Shown here piece by piece: positions 1-9,817 of a DNA stretch of 64,000 nucleotides. The translations under genes were made by a program, and so were the position numbers. This stretch comes from Gnetum montanum (taxonomy: Eukaryota > Streptophyta > Gnetopsida > Gnetales > Gnetaceae), in contig MNCI01004170.1 of the NCBI GenBank assembly GCA_015680685.1, positions 1,626,382 through 1,690,381 of the forward strand, given 5' to 3'. The notes beneath the pieces were generated by a model. It was given only the letters and a program-made list of their open reading frames with translations. It had not been told where the DNA came from and did no database searches. Within the stretch, counting starts at the first letter, position 1. Each line of letters starts with the position of its first letter.

Positions 1-735
1 TGCATGATTTGTTCAACAAAAAATCATAAACAAGTTTGGTGTGCTATGTGCACTTATTTCAGATAATGGTACATACTTCATAGGTGCAACTTTTCAGAAA
101 TTAATGCAATGCTTAGGGATTGAGCATAAATTGACTACACCATACCATCCCCAAGTGAACGGTCAAGCAGAAGTCACCAATAGGGAGATTACAAAGATAT
201 TGACAAGAACCATTAGCAAGTTTAGGCGAGACTATAGCACTAAACTGAATGATGCTCTTTGGGCATACCGCTCTAGATGGAAACTCCCTATAGGCTACTC
301 TCCCTATGCGGTAGTGTATGGTAAATTACCAATGCTTTCCATTCAAACTAAGCTCCATACACTATCTACAGCATATGACCTCAACCTTGACCTTGATCTA
401 GCATAGAAACAATGGTTAGTAACCCTTAACTTTCTAGATGAAAATTGATTAGCTACTGTATCATCTAATGAATTGCAAAAGGCATTCAATAAACAACGTT
501 ATGACCTAAGAATTAGAAAAGTTAAATATTAGCTAGGAGATAAGGTTCTCTACTAGAATTCCACACATGTGCCACAATGTACTAAATCTCAAACATTGTA
601 GAAAGGACCTTATATTATTGATGCAACTTTTTCTTTAGGGGCCATGACAATATACAAACCTGAGAGCCCAAATGAGAAACTTTTGATCAACATGCAATGA
701 ACCAAATATTTCCCGGAGCTTAGGACAGCCAATAC
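1..735 (+). pseudogene. A1 integrase C-terminal part (Ty3/gypsy, Athila-like), broken
   Basis: This is the end of a Ty3/gypsy pol: the integrase catalytic core and C-terminal region, which inserts element cDNA into the genome. The frame shows the core motif around the second catalytic Asp (SDNGTYF, from about base 59) and the catalytic-Glu motif (YHPQVNGQAEVTNRE, about 144-188). The motif PIGYSPYAVVYGK, then NLDLDLA, GDKVLY and GPYIIDATFSLGA follow in the order usual for Athila-lineage integrases. The first Asp and all upstream pol lie left of the window. In-frame stops occur near 404, 449, 530 and 554, several at positions where Trp, Arg or Gln is expected, so it is dead. It belongs to A1, the only family A copy here with visible pol. 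Ty3/gypsy assignment is firm; Athila-like is an inference supported by the PBS of sister copies. Confidence 0.88.
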
Positions 736-1922
736 ACATGCTACCTCTCTTGATGGACAACCTTGCTCACTATTTTGGATATCCTCCTTCCAACTTAGTC
801 ATGGGGGAGATGGCTACCTATGCTAACTATTCTAGGCCCTCAATTCTTTTTGAATTTTTGTTTTACACATTTTTCCAGCTTTTCTTATTTTTGTTTTACA
901 CCATCATTCATATTTTTACTATTTTTTTGATTTCTTAATTTACTTTTATTCATCATCCAATAAGTGCTCATGATGATGGATTGAATCATATCATATTGAC
1001 TGCTAATGTTTGGTTTTTACTTTTGAATTATGATGCTGATATTAAGGTATGGTTCTTTTGGTAAAATAGGCAATGATTCCACTTATCCATACAACTCTAT
1101 GGTCTTCTTTGGCTTGGAATTGTACAGTCCCTCTTTTTCTAAGTAAACTTTTAATGAATTGGTGGCTGGGTACTTTTCAAACCAAGGAAAGACTCAAAGG
1201 ATGATAAGGATGTGACTTCAAGGGGATTTGATGCATTTGTGCTGGCCATTCTCTAGGGTGCTTGGATGCTTTTTCTTGGGTTTTCCACCATTCTAACATT
1301 GTTCAAAAATCAGGAAGCTGAGTGAATAAAAATAAGTCTTTGAATGGTGTGGTTCGCACGCAAAAATAAAAAATAAAAAAAGGGGAGAATTCAAAGCACA
1401 CTCCTTATACATAATAAAGAAATATGGGCTACAAGCACTGGTTACAAAACTGGAAAGACATCTTACCCATGCCTGAAGGTTCCCTCTAACTAAGGCCCTT
1501 TCTTGCTTCCTACTTCTCCATCTCATTCTCCTCAGAATAGCTGTGATTCTTTATGAGCATTCTTGTTGCTTCAAGTGGATGGATTGGTAAAGTGTATTGA
1601 TGCGAGGTCACTAAATGTGGTTGGTTTAAGTCTAGATTTGGGATGAGTTCTACTTAGTTATCTTAACCATGAAATACATAAGGGACTTTACAAAAACTTG
1701 TTCTTGGAATTCCATTCCATTCTCTGCTCTCCATCTTTCTCCCCATTTTTCCACCTCATTGTCAGTTCTATCATTAGTCCATTTCTGGGTTGATGTATTG
1801 TTCTTCTTTGGTGAATTCTTGTGGGTAAGTTTTTAACTCTTGCTTCCAAATGAAATTCCTAGAGCCTACGAACTCTTTGGTTTGTGGGTTTGTTAGGGCA
1901 TAAAAGGCATGAGCCTGCTTTG
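736..1922 (+). other. A1 internal spacer after pol, with internal PPT and conserved block
   Basis: No coding region recognised. Bases 791-810 hold a purine-rich tract (CTTAGTCATGGGGGAGAT) that resembles the PPT next to family A 3' LTRs and also occurs after gag in A2, A3 and A4. An AT-rich stretch follows (840-960). At 1448-1500 lies a block shared with A2, A3, A4 and A5 (GGAAAGACAT ... CCCATGCCTGAAGGT). The spacer ends in GCTTTGGGGAG and resumes at 12306, where it reads GACCC; A3 has the uninterrupted version at 34180-34200. Confidence 0.7.
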
Positions 1923-1927
1923 GGGAG
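1923..1927. repeat. Target-site duplication of B1, left copy (GGGAG)
   Basis: The five bases GGGAG before the left LTR are repeated right after the right LTR at 12301-12305. Joining the flanks gives CTTTGGGGAGGACCC, the exact uninterrupted sequence seen in sister element A3 at 34185-34200, which confirms both element borders. Confidence 0.95.
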
Positions 1928-4402
1928 TGTGCTATCTGAAATCATTAGCGTAAGGCTGGAAGAAAAACGAACACCTAAAGATCTCTAGAGAGATACAACG
2001 GACCCTGCCTTTGCCTGAGGGCAAGCTGGAAAAACAAAGGTAGAGTGCCTTGAATCATCTGCATGCAAATCAAAAAAGGACTTCCCCTAGTGTACACAGT
2101 TGCAATGTGTTGGATTAGGAGTAAACGGGTGCAAACGATGGAAAAGAATGTAAACAAGCATGTACAGCGAAGCGAATGTAAACAACTGTAAACAGTGTAA
2201 TAATGCAAACAATATAAACTGGCTGGCAAAAAATGCAAACAATGTAGATTACAAATGTGCACTGGTCAGAACGTGGTTGCAGATTATCGCAAGTCAGATG
2301 TTTAGCCTCGATGGGAATGCAGACACTGGGAAGGTGCAGGTTTCTGGCTCCAAGGTGTCCAACATGATCCAAAATTTGTTCAACATACAGGGTGGTGTGC
2401 CCAAGCTTCTGAGCGTGAACAAGTTTGGTGTCTAGTATACGGAGTGTTTCCCAGAGTGTGGAGGAGGATGCTCAAAATTGCTAACCTTGAAGTTTTCCCC
2501 CCAAAATTACCCACTCTGGTCTAGTGTGAGATCGGGGTATTTATGTAGGTTTGAGTGCAGGATTTAGATATGTATGGAAGATCCATGGTTACCAGATGTG
2601 GGAAATGCGAGTCAGGTGATAGGTGTGAACATTTTGACTGGATGCACAGAATTTTACAATGTACAGGATGTAGTGTGACCAAGATCTCTTACGCTGGTGT
2701 GTGTAATCCACAACGCTCAATAATGCAAAATGTACAAAGAATGTTAAAGTACAAGAGTGGATCTAGATGTATGGCCTCTGGATTTATAGATCTGTGCTAT
2801 TTTTACTCTACCAAGGCCATCAGCATGCATGGATCTAGCTCTAGCGTGTCTGCAACGTGTCCTGGTGTCAGCGTCTGGCATCCAACGTCCCAACATCCCA
2901 GTGTTTACACTATGCATATGCTAATGTTAGCGTGCCAACATGACCATCAGTGTGTCCAATGTTTATGATGCATTTTGAGCCCATTTTGACCTGTGAGACC
3001 CATTTTTGGAGTGGATCTGCATGCCTGAGGTTGAGAGGGTTCTTCATGTCTATTTTGAGCTGATTTGGAGGTTGTTTTGGCATACTTTTGGTTGGTCACG
3101 TTGTGGTCACGTTGCCTAGCATGACCTTAGCGTGACCAAATATTTATGCAATGTTTTGAGCTAATTTTTGGATGCCGATTCTTGTTTGTTGAAGCTCAAC
3201 TGCTGCTTGCTCTCCAGGGTGGCCTGGATGCTAAATTTGACTTCATTTTGCTACTGTTTTGGGCCCGTTTGGTTTGGTCACGCTGCCCAGCATGACCTCA
3301 ACGTGACCAAATTTTTATGCCCTATTTTAAGGTAATGTTTGGATGCTGATGCCTGTTTGTTAAAGCTCAACTACTACCTACTCTCCAAGGTGGCCTGGAT
3401 GTTGAATTTGACTTCATTTTGCTACTGTTTTGGGCTTGTTTGGTTTGGTCACGCTGTGGTCACATTGTGCAGCGTGACCTCAACATGACCTCAGCATGAC
3501 CAACTGAAAATGCCATGTTTGGGGCCCAAATTTTGAGGTTGTGAAGCCTTCAAACATGTACAAGTGTTGCCTATCCCTGGGGGTTTCTTGAATGTCAAAG
3601 ATGATGCCCGAAAATGGTTGATTTACCCTATTTTTATTTGGTCACATTATGGTCACGTTGTGCAGCTTGACCTCATCATGACCAAGTTAAAATGACATAT
3701 TTGAAGCTCAAATATTGATTCTCTAAAGCCTGAGAGTTAGTACAATTGTTTCCTATCCCCTAGGGATTGAGTTCATGTCAAAACTAGACCTGAAATTGCT
3801 TGATGTGCCCTATTTTTGCTTGGTCACATTGTGCAGCGTGACCTTAGCATGACCAACTGAAAGTGCCATGTTTGAGGCCCAAATGTTAATTTTCTAGAGC
3901 CTGTGAACGTGTACAATTGTTTCCTAGCTCCCGAGATTTGAATTCATGTCGAAATTCTGCGTGGAGATGCCTGAATTGAGCTATTCTTGTTTGGTCACAC
4001 TGTGCAATGTGACCTCAACATGACCAATTGAAAGTGGCTCAAAACATGTGATTTTGAGCTTGAATTTCAAGGTTCTAGATGCTAGGAGCTGCAGGGAACT
4101 CCAGTGATGCTTAAGAGGGGTCTGCATGCCCAAATTCAACCTGTTTGGACATGATTTTGGGGCTCCAAAGTTTGGTCACACTGTACACATGCTGGTCATA
4201 CGTTGGGCAGCGTGAACAAAGTGTGTGTGAGCAAACTTGCACTTTTTTGGGCCTGAAACCCTTGATTCTTGATGCTGAGACTTGCTGTAGTCATCTGTGG
4301 GCCCCTGGGGGACCTTTCTTGCTCCATTGCGGGCCTTTTGAGGTTGCTTTGGAGGCTCAAAAGTTGTCTAGAAATGTTACTAAAAGTTTTGTGGTGTTTT
4401 CA
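1928..4402 (-). repeat. B1 3' LTR (left copy), 2475 bp
   Basis: Aligns along its whole length with 9840-12300. Plus-strand ends are TGTGCTATC and GTGGTGTTTTCA. A TATA-like site on the minus strand (ATAAATACCCCGATC, about 2531-2545) is conserved in the right LTR. The part from about 3088 to 4220 is built of seven related segments about 170-197 bp apart, each headed by a dyad of GGTCACGCTG with CAGCGTGACC type. Confidence 0.93.
3085..4225. repeat. Seven diverged ~180-bp units with GGTCACG/CGTGACC dyads inside the B1 LTR
   Basis: Dyad-bearing heads begin near 3088, 3270, 3440, 3637, 3818, 3990 and 4170. A typical head reads TTGGTCACGCTG ... CAGCATGACC ... CGTGACCAA and is followed by a tail with AATGCC and TTTGA/CTCAA motifs. 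The same heads lie in the other LTR near 11010, 11190, 11370, 11555, 11725, 11885 and 12065. The tails are diverged, so this is an old tandem amplification, not a fresh satellite. Confidence 0.75.
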
Positions 4403-4472
4403 TTGGCCCCTCTTTGTTGACGCCTAGAGGAATCTAGCCGAGAGGCGTCAACAAAGAAGTACAAAACACCAT
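4403..4472 (-). promoter_or_regulatory. B1 PPT and adjoining hairpin at the 3' LTR border
   Basis: On the minus strand AACAAAGAGGGGCCAA directly precedes the 3' LTR, as expected for the polypurine tract that primes plus-strand DNA. Next to it is a perfect 14-bp inverted repeat, 4412-4425 (CTTTGTTGACGCCT) against 4443-4456, with a 17-base loop. Outside it, AAAACACC (4463-4470) is complementary to GGTGTTTT (4393-4400) at the LTR tip, so the dyad spans the border. B2 has the same arrangement at 44753-44832. Confidence 0.8.
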
Positions 4473-5464
4473 GATCGACTTGGCATCCAGCACTGTCCAT
4501 TGGCTATGGCCAGATGTCATCACACCATGTTTAGGAGTACATGTAGATTGTGACTGGGAGGGATCAAGGGTTGATCATGGGGTCGTTTCATTTAGACTGT
4601 GGGAGAGGGATGCAGGAGAGGGATGCTCTCTTGTGAACAAGTCATGTTGGTCACTGTCGATAACTAGTATCTAGCAGACTTGGAACCAAGGCATGGGAAG
4701 TGCATTCTTTGGAGAAATAGGTCCCTTGTGCTGTGTTTAAGGGAACCTATTGTAAATAACCAAAGTCATGCGGTGAGGAAGTGCGTCCCTTGGAGAAATG
4801 AGATCCTTGTGCCATGTTTAAGGGAACCTGTTGTCAACTACCAAAGCCACATGGTGAGATGCAACATGATTGTTTAAGACACGAGTGTTTCCTTTAAGAC
4901 AACTACCTTCCTGCCTAGGGCATGTATGGGAAGTGCCAATGATCTTGTTTTGGATTTTTTCTCTTTGCTTTTTTTATGTTTGTGTAAAGAACATTTTTTT
5001 AGTATTCTACTTATGCTTGTCATCATGTGTTGTGCATCATTTTGTGTTGCCACTACTTAGAGAGTTACAGTGAGCAACAATGCATTGAGAATTTTGGGGA
5101 TGAATGGGATGTAACTGAGGAACAGAGGATAGGGGATGCATCAGGAGTAAGAAATGTACTTGTGAACGGTTTGATTGACTCGGTTGTGGGCATTAGGAAT
5201 AATGTGGTACCTTGTCATCGTGATGAAGTGCATCTGTGTGTGAACACCTCAGAGTGTCATCCTACAAACACAACTCCAAGAAGATAAGAAAACCACAAGT
5301 GATGTTAGCTTAAACACTTCAGACCTGAATGCAGTTGGTGCAATGGAGCCACCATGTGGAGCTTCAAGCAAGCAAAATGTTGAACAACATTAGTTTCGTG
5401 CAGTAGGTTTTGATGAGCATAGGCAGTTGAATGCAATAGTAGATCTGTAGGCTAGTGATGATGT
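4473..5464. other. B1 noncoding tail, first part
   Basis: No protein family recognised in any frame. Two similar segments at about 4690-4780 and 4770-4860 (GCGTCCCTTGGAGAAATG and relatives, GTTTAAGGGAACC) form an imperfect direct repeat of about 90 bp. The longest open stretch (5027-5287, plus strand) shows no family feature and lies antisense to the element. Confidence 0.5.
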
Positions 5465-5765
5465 TGCTAGTTTATGATCTTAGCAGACTGTCATGGATTA
5501 GTTTTATGTCATAACCCATTGGATGTTGCCAGTTTATCATTGTAGCGGACGGTGTCGTGCTAGTTTATAGTCTTGGCAGACTCTGAAGAGGCAAGCTAGT
5601 GTATAGTCTTAGCAGACTCTAGTAGATGAGTGTGGCAGTTTAATGTCATGTTGGATGAGTGCTAGTTTATTGTCATTTCAGACAAAGCTCTATGGTGTCA
5701 GTTTATTATCATAATGCCAGGACATTCTGTGGTATCAGTTGACCGTCATGATGCCAGGACGATGT
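5465..5765. repeat. Imperfect array of the GCTAGTTTATnnTCTTnGCAGACT motif
   Basis: About eight spaced copies begin near 5468, 5526, 5560, 5596, 5634, 5661, 5698 and 5736; the best read GCTAGTTTATAGTCTTGGCA. Unit spacing is roughly 27-58 bases. Related single copies lie inside the gag-protease linkers of B1 (about 7343) and B2 (about 47199 and 47231) and upstream of B2 gag (about 48637). Confidence 0.65.
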
Positions 5766-6190
5766 GTGGATGCATGCACGTACGTCTAGGTGATCCTGCA
5801 AAAGAAGAAACTAGAGAACACAATGTCAAGTAGTAACTACTAAAAACAAAACCTAAATGCACAAGCAAAATAGAAAAAAATGCGAAAAGTGGTAGTTTAG
5901 GGCCTTTCTGGGCCGTGCGTGGTAGTTTAAAGCTGTACTGGGCCATGTGTTAGTTTAAGGCCTTTTTGAGCTGCATGTAAATGTGTAAGCTAGTACAATG
6001 CTAACGAAGGTGACGTATGCACAATGAATAAAGGTGAAGAGTGGGTGGAGATCAGACGTGTTTTTGGCCACAGGGGAGCCTTGATCGTGTGGTTGTTTCC
6101 TAGCCGAACGTGGTCTAGGAGGCATGCTTGGTTTTGGTTGCTCTGGGAGGCTTTCAGGTTTTACCACTCATTCAGGTGTTTTAGCTCTAG
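5766..6190. other. B1 post-protease region shared with B2
   Basis: Contains three copies of a GTAGTTTAAGGCC-type motif (5890-5970) and a segment around 5975-6030 (AAGCTAGTACAATGCTAACGAA) that matches B2 at 45835-45862. Because both B elements carry the same noncoding sequence immediately after protease, where pol would normally follow, the lack of reverse transcriptase predates both insertions. Confidence 0.6.
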
Positions 6191-6199
6191 GTGTTGCGT

Positions 6200-6865
6200 T
6201 TGTTGTCATGGGTGTTCCATAAAGAGACTCTTCTTTCAAGACTTGTGACATGTCTATGTTGTGGATGGCTTGAAAGGGAGTGTTATCACCATGTATGATG
6301 ACTTTTCCACCTTCGTATGGAAGGCGGATTTCCTGATGTATCAGTGAGGAAACGACTCATTGTCGGGCTAAATAAGGTCTGCGAAGAATCATGTTGAAAC
6401 TTGGCATCTCTTCTATGAAAGTGAACTTTGCACTGGTGGGGAATTATTCTCCTACCACAAAGGCTAAGTTGATTGTGCCCTTAACTATGACACGTGATCC
6501 ATTGAAGGATTTTAAACATGTGGTTTTCATTGGCATGATCTCGTCTGCCATGCCTAGTTTGTCGATGACGAAGTATAAAGCTATGTTTGTTGCTTCACCA
6601 TCATCAACGTGCACTCTGCGAATGGTATATTGCCCAACACGTACACTAATCGACAATGGAGCTGTTGTGACCTCCCCTCGTTTGGGGTTGACTTTAACTA
6701 CATCGTCGCTGAAGGCTAAGGTGTTTGAACCTAATCCTTGTGGTGTGTGTTTTGAAATCATTGCACGGATGGATTTCTCGTTTGTGGGGATGTCCTATGT
6801 AACAAGAATGGATGCTAACGTTTGAGTCAAGGCTTCGTGGTGAGTGGTTGAAGTCATGACCAGGT
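6200..6865 (-). pseudogene. B1 retropepsin-like protease region, broken
   Basis: Minus-strand aspartic protease of a gypsy element, which would cut the Gag polyprotein. The uninterrupted part (6761 to 6444) contains DDVVKVNPKR, then YTIRRVHVDDGEATN, the position of the catalytic D-x-G motif (the Asp and Gly are kept, the middle residue is Asp), and YFVIDKLG after it. Downstream, past stops, come FIEEMPSFNMILRRPYLA (the usual I-L-G-R-P-W-L motif, Gly changed to Arg) and a stretch ending KVIIHGDN. B2 has the matching region at 45900-46752. No reverse transcriptase follows. The family assignment is good; activity is excluded by the stops. Confidence 0.8.
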
Positions 6866-7480
6866 CATACAAGCTCATCATTGTGCTCTTTTTTTGAGCA
6901 GTTTTTTACCTGGGCTAGTACAGCTATGAAGTTTGTGTTGTTGGTCATTGTGTTGACTTTGGCTTCCTTCGTGTGGGTTGAGGAATGGGCCTCTTGCGTA
7001 GAGGGCTTGGGCTTGGTTTGCTTGAGATTAGGGGCAGAGGCCCCAGCATTCAATTGTTTCTTGCTTGGTGTGGCCTTTGCTTTGGCTATGGATGTTGTTC
7101 ATTGTTCATTTTTCCTCTTCTGCTGCCATTTGGTAGGCTTACCCATGTTGTTGGCAAGGTTGACTCTTGAGGGAGAAGAGATTGAGATGCTGCCTACGGT
7201 TGGGCTCTGGGTAGGTGAGGGGCCATTGCGTGGTGACACCTTTATGAAAAATGGTAGTTTGGGAGGAGTTGTTGGTGTTTTACTAGCTTGTTGTGGCACC
7301 TTGATGACAAAAGGTTTCTTTGCGATTGTGGTCAGTGCATCATGCTAGTTTAATGTCTTAGCAGATGATTGCGGTGGTACTTTGACCACGAAAGGTTTTG
7401 CAGGTGCTCGAGGTGGCACCTGGATGACAATGGGAGGCCTCTTGCTTGTGGAGGTGGAGAGGATCATTGCCTTTCTAAGG
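6866..7480 (-). pseudogene. B1 Gag-protease linker with KPFVIKVPP-type peptide repeats
   Basis: Minus-strand low-complexity linker between Gag and protease. It repeats a short hydrophobic-basic peptide: IVIQVPP, KPFVVKVPP, KKPFVIKVPQ and LPFFIKVSP, spaced by Pro/Ala/Thr/Ser-rich spacers, then GPSPTQSPT and a Lys-rich stretch. B2 shows the same peptides (KQPFIIKV, KPPFVIRVPQ, GPSPTQGPT), so the repeats are an inherited trait of the Gag. The DNA here also holds one copy of the dispersed TAGTTTAATGTCTTAGCAGA motif near 7346. Role unknown; at least one in-frame stop. Confidence 0.6.
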
Positions 7481-9261
7481 CATATGGATCATGAAATTTT
7501 TCCACCCAGGTTTTAGTTTGCTTCCTATGCTAATGAAGTTTATGACATAGGAGGCATCATCTATGCTAGGTTGACTTAGGGTATTGATGTTGAGTTGGCC
7601 CTATTCTATCATTGTCTGAAGATCATCCTATAAGGCATGGTACTTGTCGGTATTGTGACTAGACATCTGGTGGTAGTGACAGAATTGATTTAACTTGAAG
7701 TGTCGTGGGACTGGGGGCTCATTTGGCACTGGTAAGGTGGGGTTCCTTCGTAGCTCACAGTACCTATTGTGTCTTCGGCGGGCATTCTCCTCTACTTGTT
7801 TGTATTGGATTTTCCCGATTTTGAGGAGTTGCTCTAGTATTTCAGAGGGTCACATGGGTAGCAACATATACTTAGAGTGATCTTTGAGCTGAAAGTTGGG
7901 CCTTGGGGTGGCCCCTATTGTTGTAGGCGGGTTGGTATTGGTGTTTGTTTTATTTGTGCTTACAGCTATAGTTTTCATTGTTGTCTTTTTTTTAGCAACG
8001 TGTTGGTTCTTGTAAGCCACATAGGCAGGATCATTGCTGATTTATGTAGCTTGTTCAATGTTTTTGATCTACATGAAGGCTTGGCTCAATGTTTGAGCAC
8101 TTAGGTAGTATAGTTTTGACTTAATGAAGTCATTCACGGCTCCCTTCAAAATTGTAAGCAAATATGTTTCAAGGATGGGCTCATGAAGTTCATTAAGGGC
8201 TATGCTCCATCGTTGAATGAACTTTTTCACAGGCTCTAGTGGTGCTTGTTTCACTTATATCAGAGTGTCTAGTGTGGCCTGGGGCTGGAGGTTGTACTTA
8301 AACCGGGTGCTGAACTGATGTAACAGATCCTCCAGAGAGGATATGGAGTTATGTGGCAGGGCTTGGTACCAGTCTAAGGCACTGTCCATTAGGGACATGG
8401 TGAACACTCGTAGGATTGTGTGGGGCCAAGCTTGAAGCAATAGGGTCTCTAATCGAAATGTTACAAAGTGAGCGTTTGGGTCTCCCTTCTCGTTGTACTT
8501 GGTTAACTATGGAAGTGTGATTCCCTTGGGTAAAGCTAATGGTGGCACTGAAGAGCTAATTGGATCATCTTGGTAGAAGTCCAGTACTTTAACTTGTTCA
8601 GTGTTTTCCATTTTAAGGTGCTTTACCTCTTCAACTAACGCTTGCATAATCTTTTTGGCTTCTTCCCACTCTTTGGTGGTAGGCATGTTAGTTGGTTGGG
8701 GAGATTGTTGGGTTGTTATTTGTTGCTATGGAGCAACGTTCAAAGTTGTGGTTGTGGGGTGTGGCACGTTGAAGTGAGTGCATTGTTGAATAAGGGGTAT
8801 GGTTCTTTGCCTAGCCACAAACTATGAAGTGACACCCTGGATGTATGGAGCTAACGTGATGAAAGGGGCTCCATGTGTTTTCACATGCGGTATATACTGG
8901 GTGGAGATGGATGTGGGTAATCTCTATCGGGATACTGGTGCTTGTGTGCTCGTTGACACTTGGTGAGGGGCCATTTGTCCCATGCAAGGGTGGAATGATG
9001 GGTTCACATAAGCACAGGGAGTGAGGGTGTAATAAGAATCCTCATGTTCAAATTGTGCCATGAATTCATCTTCCTCATCTTGGTTTTAGGGCTCCTCAGT
9101 GGGTCACCATGAGTTTTGGCTCCTTTCCATAAGGAGCTGGGAGATGAGTCGGTGCTAGGGCTCAGAAAGGAGGATGATGTCATATGCGGAGGGAGTGAAT
9201 TCATGACCCCCCATGTATATGCCCTCAAAGTTTCATTTCGCCTCCTTCTCTGTGTGGTCAA
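7481..9261 (-). pseudogene. B1 gag (Tat-like), broken
   Basis: Capsid/nucleocapsid precursor of a gypsy element on the minus strand. The retrotransposon gag core lies at about 8500 to 8069: KGDPNAH, LLQAWPHTILRVFTMSL, ALDWYQALP and ISSLEDLLHQFSTRFKYN, then VKKFIQRWSIALNELHEP, with a stop at 8254. After a basic linker the C-terminal zinc-knuckle relative reads FCHYHQMSSHNTDKYHAL (about 7690-7636), followed by DDLQTMIE, a pattern typical of Tat-lineage Gag; the final Cys position is Tyr. The N-terminal part (9261-9004) is open but not recognisable as a domain. Several in-frame stops make it a pseudogene. Start at 9261 is the first Met of the open N-terminal stretch and is uncertain. Confidence 0.82.
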
Positions 9262-9440
9262 TGGGAAGGTTGGCCTAAATCTTCACACAGATGTAGTTAT
9301 ATTGTTCTTGTATGAGGATTACGTGGGCATGTATGTTGAAGATCTGGGAAGACTCCACAGTGATGTGTCACTGGGCAGCATACGAAAAAGGCAACAAGGC
9401 AACAAGTGCAGCGTGTGGTCCAGGCTGAGGGTACAACATT
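9262..9440. other. B1 leader between gag and minisatellite
   Basis: Nothing recognised; untranslated leader of B1 by position (minus strand). Confidence 0.4.
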
Positions 9441-9755
9441 TGCAATGTGACTGGACTGCAACGTGACCAACTGCAGTGTGACTAACTATCCAATGTGACT
9501 AACTATCCAGCGTGACTAACTGCAACGTGACTAACTGTAGCATGACTAGCTATCCAGTGTGACCAACTACAACATGACTAACTATCCAGCATGACTAACT
9601 ACAATGTGACTAATTGTCCAGTGTGACCAACTATCCAACGTGACTAACTACAATGTGACTAACTGTCCAGTGTGACCAACTCGTGACTAACTATCCAGTG
9701 TGACTAACTATCCAACATGACTAACTACAGCGTGACTAACTGTCCAGCGTGTGGA
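9441..9755. repeat. B1 leader minisatellite, ~17-bp GTGACTAACTATCCAGC units
   Basis: About 19 units of 14-20 bases, each with [GA][CT]GTGACTAACT or a close variant, alternating the endings ATCCA, GCAAC, ACAAC and GTCCA. It lies between the PBS and gag of B1. B2 has an array of unrelated length and different unit at the same place (49375-49690), both sharing a GnCTAAnT core. Confidence 0.9.
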
Positions 9756-9817
9756 AACTAGGTACAATGTTTGAGGCTAAGGCACAGCATGTGTATGCTG
9801 AGCACAACGTGTGTATG

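Noticed and set aside
2160-2968. Plus-strand frames in the B1 LTR
   Set aside because: Same DNA recurs in the other LTR without intact frames; chance ORFs.
1928-4402. 2.5-kb direct repeats as a segmental duplication of host DNA
   Set aside because: TG...CA ends, GGGAG target duplication, PBS-like and PPT sites and gag between them show LTRs.
5027-5287. 86-codon plus-strand frame in B1 as a gene
   Set aside because: Antisense to the element, no family motif, absent as an ORF in B2.
6391-6825. 144-codon plus-strand frame
   Set aside because: Mirror of the minus-strand protease frame, which has recognisable retropepsin motifs.
9441-9755. Short regular repeats that might suggest a CRISPR array
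   Set aside because: Units are contiguous with variable 3' halves, no constant repeat with unique spacers, plant retrotransposon context.
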